Assembly: GCA_016719645.1 (NCBI GenBank)
Contig: JADJYS010000035.1
Location: 1-64,000, forward strand
Source: a bacterium
GTDB taxonomy: Bacteria > Krumholzibacteriota > Krumholzibacteriia > LZORAL124-64-63
DNA: 64,000 nucleotides
Reading direction: 5' to 3'
Numbering within the stretch: the first letter of the stretch is position 1; the number at the start of each line of letters is the position of its first letter. The notes under the pieces were generated by a model. The model was given only the letters and a program-made list of their open reading frames with translations. It had not been told where the DNA came from and made no database searches. The position numbers and the translations under genes were made by a program. Below are positions 8,917-17,782 of the stretch, one piece after another.

Positions 8917-9246
8917 GCGATTGTAGCCTCTATTCATAACTTGCAGCAGACAGGGCCGACTGTCTCGATCCGTGCTTGCGCACGAAACGCACCAGCCGTC
9001 ACTGCGGTTGAAGCAAAGCGATGGCCTGTATATTCAGCCTCCGCGAATTCAACTTCAATTGAATGCACTATCTGAATTGAATTCATCGCTCTTCCCGATA
9101 CCATGGTTAGGAGCTCGCCGCCGGCTCCGTAACAGCAAGCCGTGGCCCGATCTATGGCCAACCCCGCTAGCCCCATGCTATATTGACTGTTGCGCCCTGG
9201 ACCACCACCCACCGCGCGCACGCCGCCTCCCACCACCGGGGTCGAG
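8917..9246. other. Gene-free stretch between HNH gene and tamA-like gene
   Basis: No gene is seen. The stretch is AT-richer up to about 9180. It holds inverted repeats GAATTCAA (9045-9052) and TTGAATTC (9077-9084) around a palindromic TTCAATTGAA (9054-9063), and the decamer ATATTGACTG (9180-9189) also found before the M60-like gene. Confidence 0.5.
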
Positions 9247-11124
9247 ATGCCGCCATCGCGCACGCCGCCGATCCTGTCCCGCCCCCCGCATATCCTGACC
9301 CCGATCCTGCTGTCGCTGCTCCTCTGCGCCGCGTTCGCCCGCGCCGTCCCCCCGCCCCCCGCCTACGTCCCCAACGAAGCCGCCGCCTGGAAAGGCTACC
9401 CCGTCGCCTCCCTGAAGGTCTCCGACCTCCCCGGCGACCTCGCCGGCCAGCTGCGCAGCGGCCTCGCGCTCGCCGCTGGCGGCGGCCTGTTCGGCGGCGG
9501 CAAGCCCCGCTTCTACCCCGCGACGCTCGACGAGGACCTGCGGCGCGCGGCCCTGTTGCTGGCGCGCCGGGGCTACCCGCGGGCCGTCCTGAGCGTCGGC
9601 TTCGCGGGCGCCGACAACGACGAGTCCGTGGCGATCGTGCTGACGGTGGAGCCGGGCGAGCCGGTGCTCGTGCGCAGCCTCGCCCTCGAGGGCCTGCCCG
9701 AGAACCTGACCGCAGTGCAGCGCGACAGGGCCCACCGTCTCGTGCAAACCGCGGCCGGCCGTGTCTTCGACGATGATCTGCTGGAGCTCGACCGCCTGGC
9801 GCTCGTCGCGCTGCTGCGCGACGCCGGCCATGCGTCGGCGCAGGTGGCGCCCCGCGTGGACTGGGTCGACTCGCTGCTCGTCGACGCCGCACTCGTCGCA
9901 CAGCCCGGTCCCGTGATGTGGTTCGGCGAGGTGGACCCCGGCCCGATCGCCGCCGACCCGATCCCTGCCGACCTGGCGCCCCTGGTGCGCCACAGCTCGG
10001 GACTGCGGCGCGGCGACCTCTACTCGACGCGCGCGCTGCAGCAGGCCGAGGAGAACATCCGCCGGCTCGAGCTGTTCCGGCAGGTCCGCCTGGACACCCG
10101 CCCCGCCACGGCCGACACGCTCGACGTCGTGGCCGAGCTGCAGCCCGCGCCGATGCGCACCCTCACCACGAGCGTGGGCTGGTGGAGCGACGACCAGGTG
10201 CGGCTGGCCGCGTCGTGGAGGGACCGCAACCTGCTGCACGCCGGCCGCGGGCTCAGCGTGCAGGCCTCGTACTCCCGCTTCCGGCAGGACGCCGGCGTGA
10301 CGGCCTGGCGGCCGGCGTTCCCCGGCCCGCGCTCGGGCCTCTCGACCACGCTCGGTCTGTCGCGCGAGTCCGAGGCGGCCTACATCCTGCGCTCGGCGAA
10401 GCTGACCACCACGGTGTCGTGGCGTCCGACCTTCGTCGACCTGCTCGGCCTCTCGCTGTCCTTCGGCCGGCAGTGGCTCGAGGCGGGACCCGAGTCGAAC
10501 GACGCCTTCCTCGAACGCGACGGCAACCTCACCCTGTTGTCGGGGTCCTGGTCGCGCGACGCCGCCGACGACCGGCTCCACCCGACCCGCGGCGGCGTGT
10601 CGCGCGCGAAGGTGGCCGTCACGCCGCCGGGACTGCTGTCGGACTTCCACTTCCTGACCGCCGAGGTCGAGCGCATCCAGTACCGGCCGCTCGGCCGCGC
10701 GGTCCTGGCCGCGCGCGCCGGCCTGGGCTGGGGCCGGCCGCTGGCGGGCGACCTCGACCTGCCGCCCAACGTGCGCTTCTTCGCGGGTGGTTCCACCTCC
10801 ATGCGCGGCTTCAAGCGCCGCCACCTCGGGCCCGTGGACGCCACGGGCGAACCGCTCGGCGGCGAGGCGCGGCTGATCGCGTCGGCGGAGGTGCGGGTCC
10901 CGGTGAAGGGCCGCCTACAGGCGGCCGTGTTCGTCGACGCCGGACAAACCTGGGCGCGGCACGACGACATCGACCTGAGCGAACTCGAAGTCGCCGTCGG
11001 GCCCGGCCTGATGGTGAACTCACCGGTCGGCCCCTTGCGGGCCGACCTCGGCTTCCGGCTCACCGATGTGGTGCCGGACCAACCCCGAATGGTGCTGCAT
11101 GTCTCGGTCGGGCATCCGTTCTGA
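9247..11124 (+). CDS. tamA: TamA/BamA-family outer-membrane assembly protein (POTRA plus surface-antigen barrel)
   Basis: The ATG at 9247 opens a proline-rich signal peptide (ILTPILLSLLLCAAFARA) in a 625-residue protein; an upstream TTG would extend it without purpose. About residues 45-290 contain POTRA-like repeats, for example LLARRGYPRAVLSVGF and ALLRDAGHASAQVAPRVD. The C-terminal half is an Omp85-type barrel, with the family motifs RFFAGGSTSMRGF and GPLRADLGFRL and a closing VSVGHPF, a typical barrel end. It sits in the outer membrane and would help insert or secrete proteins together with TamB, whose gene overlaps this one by 26 bases. A BamA role is less likely because the partner is TamB. 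Confidence 0.85.
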   Translation: MPPSRTPPILSRPPHILTPILLSLLLCAAFARAVPPPPAYVPNEAAAWKGYPVASLKVSDLPGDLAGQLRSGLALAAGGGLFGGGKPRFYPATLDEDLRRAALLLARRGYPRAVLSVGFAGADNDESVAIVLTVEPGEPVLVRSLALEGLPENLTAVQRDRAHRLVQTAAGRVFDDDLLELDRLALVALLRDAGHASAQVAPRVDWVDSLLVDAALVAQPGPVMWFGEVDPGPIAADPIPADLAPLVRHSSGLRRGDLYSTRALQQAEENIRRLELFRQVRLDTRPATADTLDVVAELQPAPMRTLTTSVGWWSDDQVRLAASWRDRNLLHAGRGLSVQASYSRFRQDAGVTAWRPAFPGPRSGLSTTLGLSRESEAAYILRSAKLTTTVSWRPTFVDLLGLSLSFGRQWLEAGPESNDAFLERDGNLTLLSGSWSRDAADDRLHPTRGGVSRAKVAVTPPGLLSDFHFLTAEVERIQYRPLGRAVLAARAGLGWGRPLAGDLDLPPNVRFFAGGSTSMRGFKRRHLGPVDATGEPLGGEARLIASAEVRVPVKGRLQAAVFVDAGQTWARHDDIDLSELEVAVGPGLMVNSPVGPLRADLGFRLTDVVPDQPRMVLHVSVGHPF

Positions 11125-14100
11125 CGCGGCGCGGCGCGCCCTGCGGCGTGCGGCGCGCGGCCTGGCCATCGCGCCGGTCGCGCTGCTGCTGCTCGTCGCG
11201 GTGCTGCTGGCGCTCGTGCTCGGCGTGCAGGGCGTGCGCGAGGCCGGCCTGCGCGCCGCGCTGCGCAGCATCGACGCGAGCCTGCCCGGCGAGTTCGCCT
11301 GGTCCCGCCTGGCCTGGCCCGAGCCCTGGCGCCTGCACGCCACCGGCCTGCTCTGGACCGACGGGGCCGACACCCTCGCGAGCGTCGACCGCCTCGACCT
11401 GCAGATCGACGGCGGCGCGCTGCTGCGCCGCGACGTGGTGGCCCAACACCTTCACCTGACCGGCGTCGCCGTGGACCTGCCGCGGCTGCAGGCGAGCATG
11501 TCCCGGATGCCCGCACGCGCGGATTCCACGGCCGCGTACAGCGGCAGCTTCCCGCGCGAGGGCGCGCTGCCGCGCCTGCCGTCGCTCGCGCTGCGCGACG
11601 TGCAGCTCGCGGACGTGTCGCTCATCGTCGCGCCCGGGCTGAGCGTGCGCGACGGGAAGCTGGCCGGCTCCCTGACGCTGCGCCGCGACGAGACGCCCCT
11701 CGCGCGGCTCGACGACCTGGCCGTGCGCGACGCGGCCGACCTCTGGGAGATCACCGGCGGCACGGCCGAGTTCGATCCGCGCGAAGGCGCGCTCGCCGCC
11801 CGCCTCGACGGCGCCGCGGGCAGATGGCCGTTCGCGCTGGCGGCCGATTTCGACGGTGTCGAATCTTACCGGCTCACGCTGGCCGGCCGCGACGGGCCCG
11901 CGCCGCCGCAGGGCGCCGGCCTGGCCGCGACGGGACAGCTGCTGCTCGTGGACGGCTCCATCGCGTCGCTCACCCTGGACGCGCAGGCGCGCACCCCCGG
12001 CACAGCCGAGCTGGCCGTCATGCGGGGCCGGCCCGTCCTGCCCGAGGGCTGGGTCGACCGGACCGGCCTGCTGCTGCACGCGACCGGCCGCTACGTGTTG
12101 CAGCCGTCGCGGGAGGGGAGCCTGCTGGTGTGGACCCCGTCCGCAGTGGCCGGCGACAGCCTGCGGGCTGCGTTCTCGTTCCTGGGCTCGCAGGCGCGCC
12201 TCGACACGCTCGCGGCCGCCTGGCAGGGACTCGTGGTGCGGGGGAGCGGGCGCCTGGCCGATGACGCGCTGGCCGCCAACCTCGCGGCTTCGGTGCGCGG
12301 CACGGACTGGCTGCGCGCGCTGAACCCGCAGTTCACCGTGCCGGACAGCCTGGTCGCCGACCTCGTGGCCGATCTCGCCGGTCCGCTGCGCGCTCTCGTG
12401 ATCGACGCCAGCCTCGAAGGCGCCTTGCGTCAGGGCGACTTCCGCCTCGAGAGCGCACGGCTCACCGCAACCGGCCAGCTCGCGCCGCCCGGCTCGCCCC
12501 TCGCCTTCACCCTCGCGGCGCGCGCGCTCGGCTTCGACCTGTCCGGCGAAGGCGAGGCGAGCCTGGGCGATACGCTGCTGGTGACCTTGCCGCCGCTGCG
12601 CCTGGCCGCCGTCCCCGGCGGCCAGCGCGACCACAGCGCCGCGCTGGCCAGGCTGCACGCGACGGAACCGCCGGCCGTGCCCGCAGCCGGGGCGGCGAGC
12701 GGCAGACTGAGCTTCGTGCCCGCGACCGGTTCCCTGCAGGCGAGCGGACTGCAGGTCGCGCTCGACGAGGACCGCGTGCTGATCGAGATCGAAGGTGCGC
12801 TGCCGTCCGACGCCGATCCCGAGCGCGGCCTGGACCTGCGCGCGACGCTGCACGCGCCGGGCCCCGGCCACCTCAGCCCGCTGCTGCCGCCGCAGCCCGC
12901 GGCGCGCACGCTCGGCCCGCTGATCGGCGAGGTGACCCTCGCGGCGCTCCCGGGCGCCGGTCCCGGGGACTACGCGTTGCGCGCCGACCTCGGCGCCACC
13001 GCCTGGCTCGACACCGCGCTGGCCGTGGTGGACCGGCGCGGCGCGACGACCATCGTCAAGACGCTGACCGTCGCGCTGCCGGGCCTGGCGCTGCACGGCG
13101 GCGGCAGCGCCACGCCCGACAGCCTGGACTTCGCCCTGCAGCTCGCCGTCACCGACGCGCGTTCGTTGCGCCACTTCGTGCCCGCGCTCGACGAATCGGC
13201 CCAGGTCGCGCTCACGGCCGACGTCGTGCTCGCCGGCCCCGCGCGCGATCCGCGCGGATCCGCCCGATTGCAGGGCGCCGTCACGAACGGGTCGCTCGTG
13301 CTGCCCGCGCTCGAGGGTGCGGTCGACTGGACCGGGGCGCGGCTGCTCAGCGCACGCATCACGGCGCCGCAGGGCCTGACGGCCGGGACGACCGTGTTCA
13401 CGACCGTCGAAGCGTTCTACGGCGACGAAGCCGACACCCTGCGCTCGTCGCCCGATGCTCTGGTCGTGCGCGTGGTGGGAGAGGCGATGTCGCTGCTGCA
13501 GCGCGCCCAGGTGGAGCGGGCGCCCGGCGCCTGGGTGGTGCGCACCGACACGCTGGCCGTCGTGCTGTCCGGCCGCGACCTGCGTTCCCGCGGCCCCTTC
13601 GTGCTCGAACTGCTCGACGGCGGCGCGGGGCTGCGCCTGCGCGACCTCGACCTCGCCGGCGACATGGGGAGCGTGCGCGGCGCCGGGCATGCCGGACCCG
13701 ACAGCACGCGCCTCGAGTTCGACGCCGAACTGGCCCTGCCCGCCGCACCGCCGGTGCCGATGTGGCCGGCCGACCTCTGGCCCGACGCCGTGGCGGTCCA
13801 CCTGCGCGCCGACGCCGACAGCGCCTCGCTGCTCGCCCGCGTGGAGGGCCTGCGGCTGGGCGAGCACGAAGCCCTGGTCGCCGACCTCACGCTCACCGGC
13901 GGCCCCGGCGGCGCGCGCGGACTGTTCACCGTTGGTGATGGCGGCGGCGAGATCGCACACGCCGTCGCCGCGCTGCCCGCGACGGTGCAGGTGTGGCCGC
14001 CGGCGATGACCGTGCACGACGGCGACCTGTCGGCCACGCTCGATCTTACCGAATTCCCGCTGATCGCGCCCACGTGGGGCCGCGCCTGGCACGGGCCGGT

Positions 14101-15550
14101 GCCGCTGCTGGACGGCCGCGTCGAACTCACGGGCCCGGCCGCCGCGCCCGCGCTGGGGGCGCGCCTGCGTCTCGCCTTCCCCGCGCACGGCGGCGAGGGC
14201 GGCCACGAGGCCGACATCGCGGCGCGGTTGCAGGCGCCCGGCGCCGCCGCGCCTGCAGTACCGACGTCGACGTTCCCGCCGGGCGGAGCTGCAGAGACGC
14301 CCCCGGAGGCGCCCGGGGCGCTGGGCGTGGCGTGGACGATCTCACGCGACGGCGCCGAGGCCGGGCACGGCGCCCTGCAGCTGCCGCTGGTCTGGAAGCC
14401 GGGACCGCCGGCGATGCCGATCGCGCCGGGCGACTCCCTCACCGCCGATTTCCAGGCGCGGGACCTGTTGCTGTCCGACCTGAACTACCTGCTGGCGGGG
14501 GAGGCCTCGCTCGAGGGCCGCCTCACGCTCGACATCGCGGCCGCGGGTCCGACACGCGACCCGCGCCTGACCGGCAACCTCGCGGTGGCCAAGCTGGGTG
14601 CGCGCCTGGCCGACGGCACCTGGGCCCTGGGCGCCGGCGAGATGAAGCTGTCCGGCACGGGTCGCCACCCGGCCTTGCGCGGCAACGTCCGCATCGACCA
14701 GGGCGTGCTCGTGGTGCCCGAGGTGCGCGCCGCCCTGTTGCCCATCGAGGGCACCGCGACGCTCTGGCGCGAGGCGGCTCACGACACGAGCGCCGCGTCG
14801 CCGGTGCCTGTGTCTGACGCCGGAGAGCCGGCCCTGCAGGCGCTCGATCTCGAGTTGGGGTTGAGCATCCCCTCCGGCTTCTGGATCCGCGGCCGCGGCC
14901 TCGACGTCGAACTCGCGGGCGACCTGGAGGTGCGGCGGAGCGAGGGCGCACCCGCCGTATTCGGCGATCTCGCCGCCACGCGCGGCCAGCTCACGCTGCT
15001 GGATCGCACCTTCATCGTCGAGCGGGGGCGCGCGATCTTCTTCGGCGGCGCCGTCGTGGACCCCGAGATCGACCTGCTCCTCGCGGCGCAGCAGGAGGAC
15101 CTGCTCGTGCGCGTCAACATGACCGGCACCGCGATGCAGCCGGAGCTGCGCCTGAGCTCGGAGCCCGAGCTGACCGAAGGCGACATCATGGCGCGCCTGG
15201 TGTTCGGCCGTCCGCTCGACCAGCTCGACGAGAAGGAGACGGGCATGCTGCAGAGCCGGGCCGTGAGCGTGGCCCGCACGTTCACGACGTCGCGCATCGA
15301 GGCCATGCTGTCGCGCCAGCTCGGCGTCGACATGCTGAGGTTCAAGGCGGGCGAGACGGGCGGCCGCGCGCTGATGGTGGGCAAGTACCTCAACCGCCGC
15401 ACCCTGCTGCGCTACGAGCAGTCGCTGCAGTCCGAGCAGGTGTTCTCGCTGGGGTTGGAGTACTGGCTGGCGCGGCGGTTCAAGATCGAGACGAGCTTCA
15501 GCCGGGCGACGCAGTCGGGGTTGGATTTGAAGTGGAGTCGGAATTACTAG
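11099..15550 (+). CDS. tamB: TamB-family translocation and assembly protein (DUF490 C-terminal domain)
   Basis: About 1,480 residues starting at an ATG inside the end of tamA. An N-terminal membrane helix (about residues 22-45, LAIAPVALLLLVAVLLALVL) anchors the protein in the inner membrane. The long middle is beta-rich, as in the groove-like AsmA/TamB periplasmic bridge family. The C-terminal about 350 residues carry typical TamB features: GDLAATRGQLTLLDRTFIVE, FFGGAVVDPEIDLLL, EGDIMARLVFGRPL and a barrel-like end LKWSRNY. With TamA it would link the two membranes, for outer-membrane protein assembly or phospholipid transport. The overlap implies translational coupling. Confidence 0.9.
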   Translation: MSRSGIRSDAARRALRRAARGLAIAPVALLLLVAVLLALVLGVQGVREAGLRAALRSIDASLPGEFAWSRLAWPEPWRLHATGLLWTDGADTLASVDRLDLQIDGGALLRRDVVAQHLHLTGVAVDLPRLQASMSRMPARADSTAAYSGSFPREGALPRLPSLALRDVQLADVSLIVAPGLSVRDGKLAGSLTLRRDETPLARLDDLAVRDAADLWEITGGTAEFDPREGALAARLDGAAGRWPFALAADFDGVESYRLTLAGRDGPAPPQGAGLAATGQLLLVDGSIASLTLDAQARTPGTAELAVMRGRPVLPEGWVDRTGLLLHATGRYVLQPSREGSLLVWTPSAVAGDSLRAAFSFLGSQARLDTLAAAWQGLVVRGSGRLADDALAANLAASVRGTDWLRALNPQFTVPDSLVADLVADLAGPLRALVIDASLEGALRQGDFRLESARLTATGQLAPPGSPLAFTLAARALGFDLSGEGEASLGDTLLVTLPPLRLAAVPGGQRDHSAALARLHATEPPAVPAAGAASGRLSFVPATGSLQASGLQVALDEDRVLIEIEGALPSDADPERGLDLRATLHAPGPGHLSPLLPPQPAARTLGPLIGEVTLAALPGAGPGDYALRADLGATAWLDTALAVVDRRGATTIVKTLTVALPGLALHGGGSATPDSLDFALQLAVTDARSLRHFVPALDESAQVALTADVVLAGPARDPRGSARLQGAVTNGSLVLPALEGAVDWTGARLLSARITAPQGLTAGTTVFTTVEAFYGDEADTLRSSPDALVVRVVGEAMSLLQRAQVERAPGAWVVRTDTLAVVLSGRDLRSRGPFVLELLDGGAGLRLRDLDLAGDMGSVRGAGHAGPDSTRLEFDAELALPAAPPVPMWPADLWPDAVAVHLRADADSASLLARVEGLRLGEHEALVADLTLTGGPGGARGLFTVGDGGGEIAHAVAALPATVQVWPPAMTVHDGDLSATLDLTEFPLIAPTWGRAWHGPVPLLDGRVELTGPAAAPALGARLRLAFPAHGGEGGHEADIAARLQAPGAAAPAVPTSTFPPGGAAETPPEAPGALGVAWTISRDGAEAGHGALQLPLVWKPGPPAMPIAPGDSLTADFQARDLLLSDLNYLLAGEASLEGRLTLDIAAAGPTRDPRLTGNLAVAKLGARLADGTWALGAGEMKLSGTGRHPALRGNVRIDQGVLVVPEVRAALLPIEGTATLWREAAHDTSAASPVPVSDAGEPALQALDLELGLSIPSGFWIRGRGLDVELAGDLEVRRSEGAPAVFGDLAATRGQLTLLDRTFIVERGRAIFFGGAVVDPEIDLLLAAQQEDLLVRVNMTGTAMQPELRLSSEPELTEGDIMARLVFGRPLDQLDEKETGMLQSRAVSVARTFTTSRIEAMLSRQLGVDMLRFKAGETGGRALMVGKYLNRRTLLRYEQSLQSEQVFSLGLEYWLARRFKIETSFSRATQSGLDLKWSRNY

Positions 15551-15615
15551 GATGCGCTGGAGTTTTCGGTGTGGCCGGCTACTTCTCTATAAAGTGCCAA
15601 ATCTGTCCATATATC

Positions 15616-15647
15616 TATTATTCAATCTATAATATGCCATATATGGC
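15616..15647. promoter_or_regulatory. Operator-like palindromes upstream of hipBA
   Basis: An inverted repeat TATTAT/ATAATA (15616-15621, 15629-15634) is followed by the perfect 12-bp palindrome GCCATATATGGC (15636-15647). CCATATAT also occurs at 15607-15614, exactly 30 bases before its copy in the palindrome (15637-15644). HipB-type antitoxins usually repress their own promoter through such dyads. Confidence 0.45.
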
Positions 15648-15695
15648 GCTATATCGACACAAATTTCTGATTGCCAATAAGCGTCAATGGTAGCA

Positions 15696-15704
15696 TGTTA
15701 TAGT
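15696..15704 (+). promoter_or_regulatory. Extended minus-10 element of hipBA
   Basis: TGTTATAGT fits TGn plus TATAGT. No clear minus-35 is seen, as is usual for extended minus-10 promoters. It lies 36 bases before the hipB ATG. Confidence 0.4.
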
Positions 15705-15739
15705 ATGAATCGGCATACAAATAGACAAAGGTGGCGGCT

Positions 15740-16090
15740 ATGCAGCGTCTGAGCGGGGCTTCTGATGATGCTGTTCTCGTAGAACTGGGGAGCCGCATTG
15801 CCCGGTACCGCCTCAACCAAAACCTGACACAAGACATGCTCGCCAGCGAGGCGGGTGTCTCCAAGCGGACCCTCCAACGCATCGAACACGGCCACTCCGC
15901 CCAGGCCACGCAATGGATCCGTCTGTTGAGGGCGCTCGATTTGCTCGAGAACATCGAGTCCCTCATCCCGGAGCCTGTGATGAGTCCGATCCAGCAAGTG
16001 AAGATGCTCGGGAAAGAACGACGGCGCGCATCATTCCCCGTCAAACGGCCAGACGAGAAGAAGCCGTGGACATGGGGGGATGAGGAATGA
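15740..16090 (+). CDS. hipB: HipB-like XRE-family antitoxin
   Basis: A 116-residue protein with a helix-turn-helix at about residues 17-70 (IARYRLNQNLTQDMLASEAG, VSKRTLQRIEHG), the XRE/Cro fold. It should bind the AT-rich palindromes upstream, repress the operon and neutralise HipA. ATG at 15740 is preferred to the GTG at 15731 because AAAGGTGG lies at 15727-15734. The C-terminal about 45 residues are charged and proline-rich. The stop overlaps the hipA start in an ATGA, the usual toxin-antitoxin coupling. Confidence 0.85.
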   Translation: MQRLSGASDDAVLVELGSRIARYRLNQNLTQDMLASEAGVSKRTLQRIEHGHSAQATQWIRLLRALDLLENIESLIPEPVMSPIQQVKMLGKERRRASFPVKRPDEKKPWTWGDEE

Positions 16091-17388
16091 ACGTCGCCAA
16101 CGTTCTTCTCTGGGGCCGGAGGATCGGCGCCGTCAATTGGGACGCGGGGGCTGGCCTTGCCCATTTCGAGTATGACCCGGAGTTCATCGGCAGCGGGATC
16201 GAAGTCGCCCCCCTCACGATGAAGCTGTCGCCGCGGATCTATTCGTTCCCGGCGTTGCCTCGCGAGACGTTCAAGGGACTGCCCGGCTTGTTGGCGGATT
16301 CGCTGCCGGACGATTTCGGCAACGCCCTGATCGAGGCCTGGCTGGTCCAGGAGGGACGCGCAGGCCACCCGCTCCATGCCGTCGAGCGCCTGTGTTATAC
16401 GGGCACCAGGGGCATGGGTGCGCTGGAGTACCAGCCGGCACGGGGTCCGTCGGCCACGAAATCGGAGCTGGTCGATGTCGCGGCCATGGTCGATCTCGCA
16501 AGCGCGATCCTCTCCCGGCGTGGTCAATTCACCGGTTCTCTCGAGCCGGCGAGCAGGCAGGATTCCCTTCAGGAGATCCTGCGCGTGGGCACCTCGGCCG
16601 GCGGAGCCCGGGCGAAGGCGATCATCGCCTGGAATCCGGAAACGAACGAGGTGCGCTCGGGGCAGATCGACGCGGGGAGCGGGTATTCCTACTGGATCCT
16701 GAAGTTCGACGGCGTGTCGGGGAGCAGGGACCAGGAGCTCGTGGATCCCGCCGGTTATGGCTTGATCGAGTACGCCTATCACAACATGGCGAAGGCCGCG
16801 GGCATCGACATGATGGAGTGCCGCCTGCTCGAGGAGCATGGCCGCAGCCATTTCATGACCCGGCGCTTCGATCGCACGGAGACGGGCAAGAAAATCCACA
16901 TGCAGTCGTTGGGCGCCATGGCGCATCTCGATTACAAAAAGGCAGGCGCCTATTCCTATGAGCAGGCTCTGCACGTCATCCGTGCCCTCGAGATGCCCAT
17001 GGCGAGCCTCGAGGAGCAGTTCCGGCGCATGGCCTTCAACGTCGTCGGCCGCAATCAGGACGACCACGTCAAGAACATCGCCTTCCTGATGGACAAAGGG
17101 GGAACGTGGACGTTGTCCCCGGCCTTCGACGTGACGTACAACCACAACCCGAAGGGGACCTGGACGCACGCCCACCAGATGTCCCTCAACGGCAAGCGCG
17201 ATGATTTCCGGATCGACGATTTCCGGGCCTGCGCCGGGAACGCGTCGCTCAAGCGCGGTCGTGCGGAGGAGATCCTCCAGCAGGTCGTGGCGGCCGTGAA
17301 GCGGTGGCCCGACTTTGCCGAGGAGGCAGGCGTGCCTCGCGACATCGCCGATCGCATCCAGGCGGCCCATCGGCTGGACATCTTGTGA
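16087..17388 (+). CDS. hipA: HipA-family serine/threonine kinase toxin
   Basis: A 433-residue protein with the HipA N-terminal and kinase domains. The glycine-rich loop is GTSAGGARAKA (residues 168-178); S170 corresponds to the autophosphorylated serine of E. coli HipA. The catalytic loop is NQDDHVKN (323-330) and the metal-binding aspartate is D348 in SPAFDV. E. coli HipA phosphorylates glutamyl-tRNA synthetase and induces persistence; the target here is unknown. All key residues are present, so the toxin looks active. The module is less GC-rich than its neighbours and has its own operator region, fitting acquisition as a mobile cassette. Confidence 0.9.
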   Translation: MNVANVLLWGRRIGAVNWDAGAGLAHFEYDPEFIGSGIEVAPLTMKLSPRIYSFPALPRETFKGLPGLLADSLPDDFGNALIEAWLVQEGRAGHPLHAVERLCYTGTRGMGALEYQPARGPSATKSELVDVAAMVDLASAILSRRGQFTGSLEPASRQDSLQEILRVGTSAGGARAKAIIAWNPETNEVRSGQIDAGSGYSYWILKFDGVSGSRDQELVDPAGYGLIEYAYHNMAKAAGIDMMECRLLEEHGRSHFMTRRFDRTETGKKIHMQSLGAMAHLDYKKAGAYSYEQALHVIRALEMPMASLEEQFRRMAFNVVGRNQDDHVKNIAFLMDKGGTWTLSPAFDVTYNHNPKGTWTHAHQMSLNGKRDDFRIDDFRACAGNASLKRGRAEEILQQVVAAVKRWPDFAEEAGVPRDIADRIQAAHRLDIL

Positions 17389-17654
17389 TCACGAACCGGC
17401 CTTCGGATGCCCCACGCTCTGCGCCATGACCACCTTCTGCGATTCGCACCAGGCCCCCGCGCCCCCAGGGGCGGAGGCGGGAACTCCGCGGGGACTGTTT
17501 CGCGTGTTCTCCTTCCGTTCTGGTGGGGAAGCGCCCGGGCTGGATCGACCGGCGATCTTGATGCTTTCTTGATGCGCCCCGCCCCCGCTTTGACACCGTT
17601 TTGACCCCGCAATGCCGATGATGATGGCACAAGTCGCGTGTGTCGTCAGTCCCT
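17389..17654. other. Gene-free leader upstream of the riboswitch
   Basis: No gene is seen here. TTGACA at 17590-17595 could be a minus-35 box for the riboswitch transcript, but no good minus-10 lies at the right distance. Confidence 0.4.
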
Positions 17655-17782
17655 GACGCATCGCCGAATCCCGCCGCGCGGGAACGGGGGACCCACTTCC
17701 CGGGGCGCATCGCCGCAAGGCGTAGGGCATCTATTCGGCCCGAGCCCGTCAGCTAACCCCGTAGGCGTCGAGTAGGAGCCCC
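17655..17782 (+). promoter_or_regulatory. c-di-AMP (ydaO/yuaA-type) riboswitch controlling the KimA-type gene
   Basis: The conserved blocks of the ydaO aptamer appear in order: CGCCGAATCC (17662-17671), GGGAACGGGGGACCCA, GGGC with CGGCCCGAGCCCGTCAGC, CTAACCCCGTA and the closing GGCG (17764-17767) that pairs with the opening CGCC to form P1. The ribosome-binding site AGGAG (17774-17778) follows P1 after six bases, and the ATG is at 17783. This suggests ligand binding limits ribosome access or transcription read-through. This class is known as an OFF switch that lowers potassium importers when c-di-AMP is high, and the downstream gene is exactly such an importer. Confidence 0.92.

Noticed and set aside
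11060..14206. Open frame of 1,048 codons on the minus strand
   Set aside because: It lies wholly antisense to tamB, is rich in Arg, Gly and Ala as expected from GC-rich shadow frames, and has no domain or ribosome-binding site.
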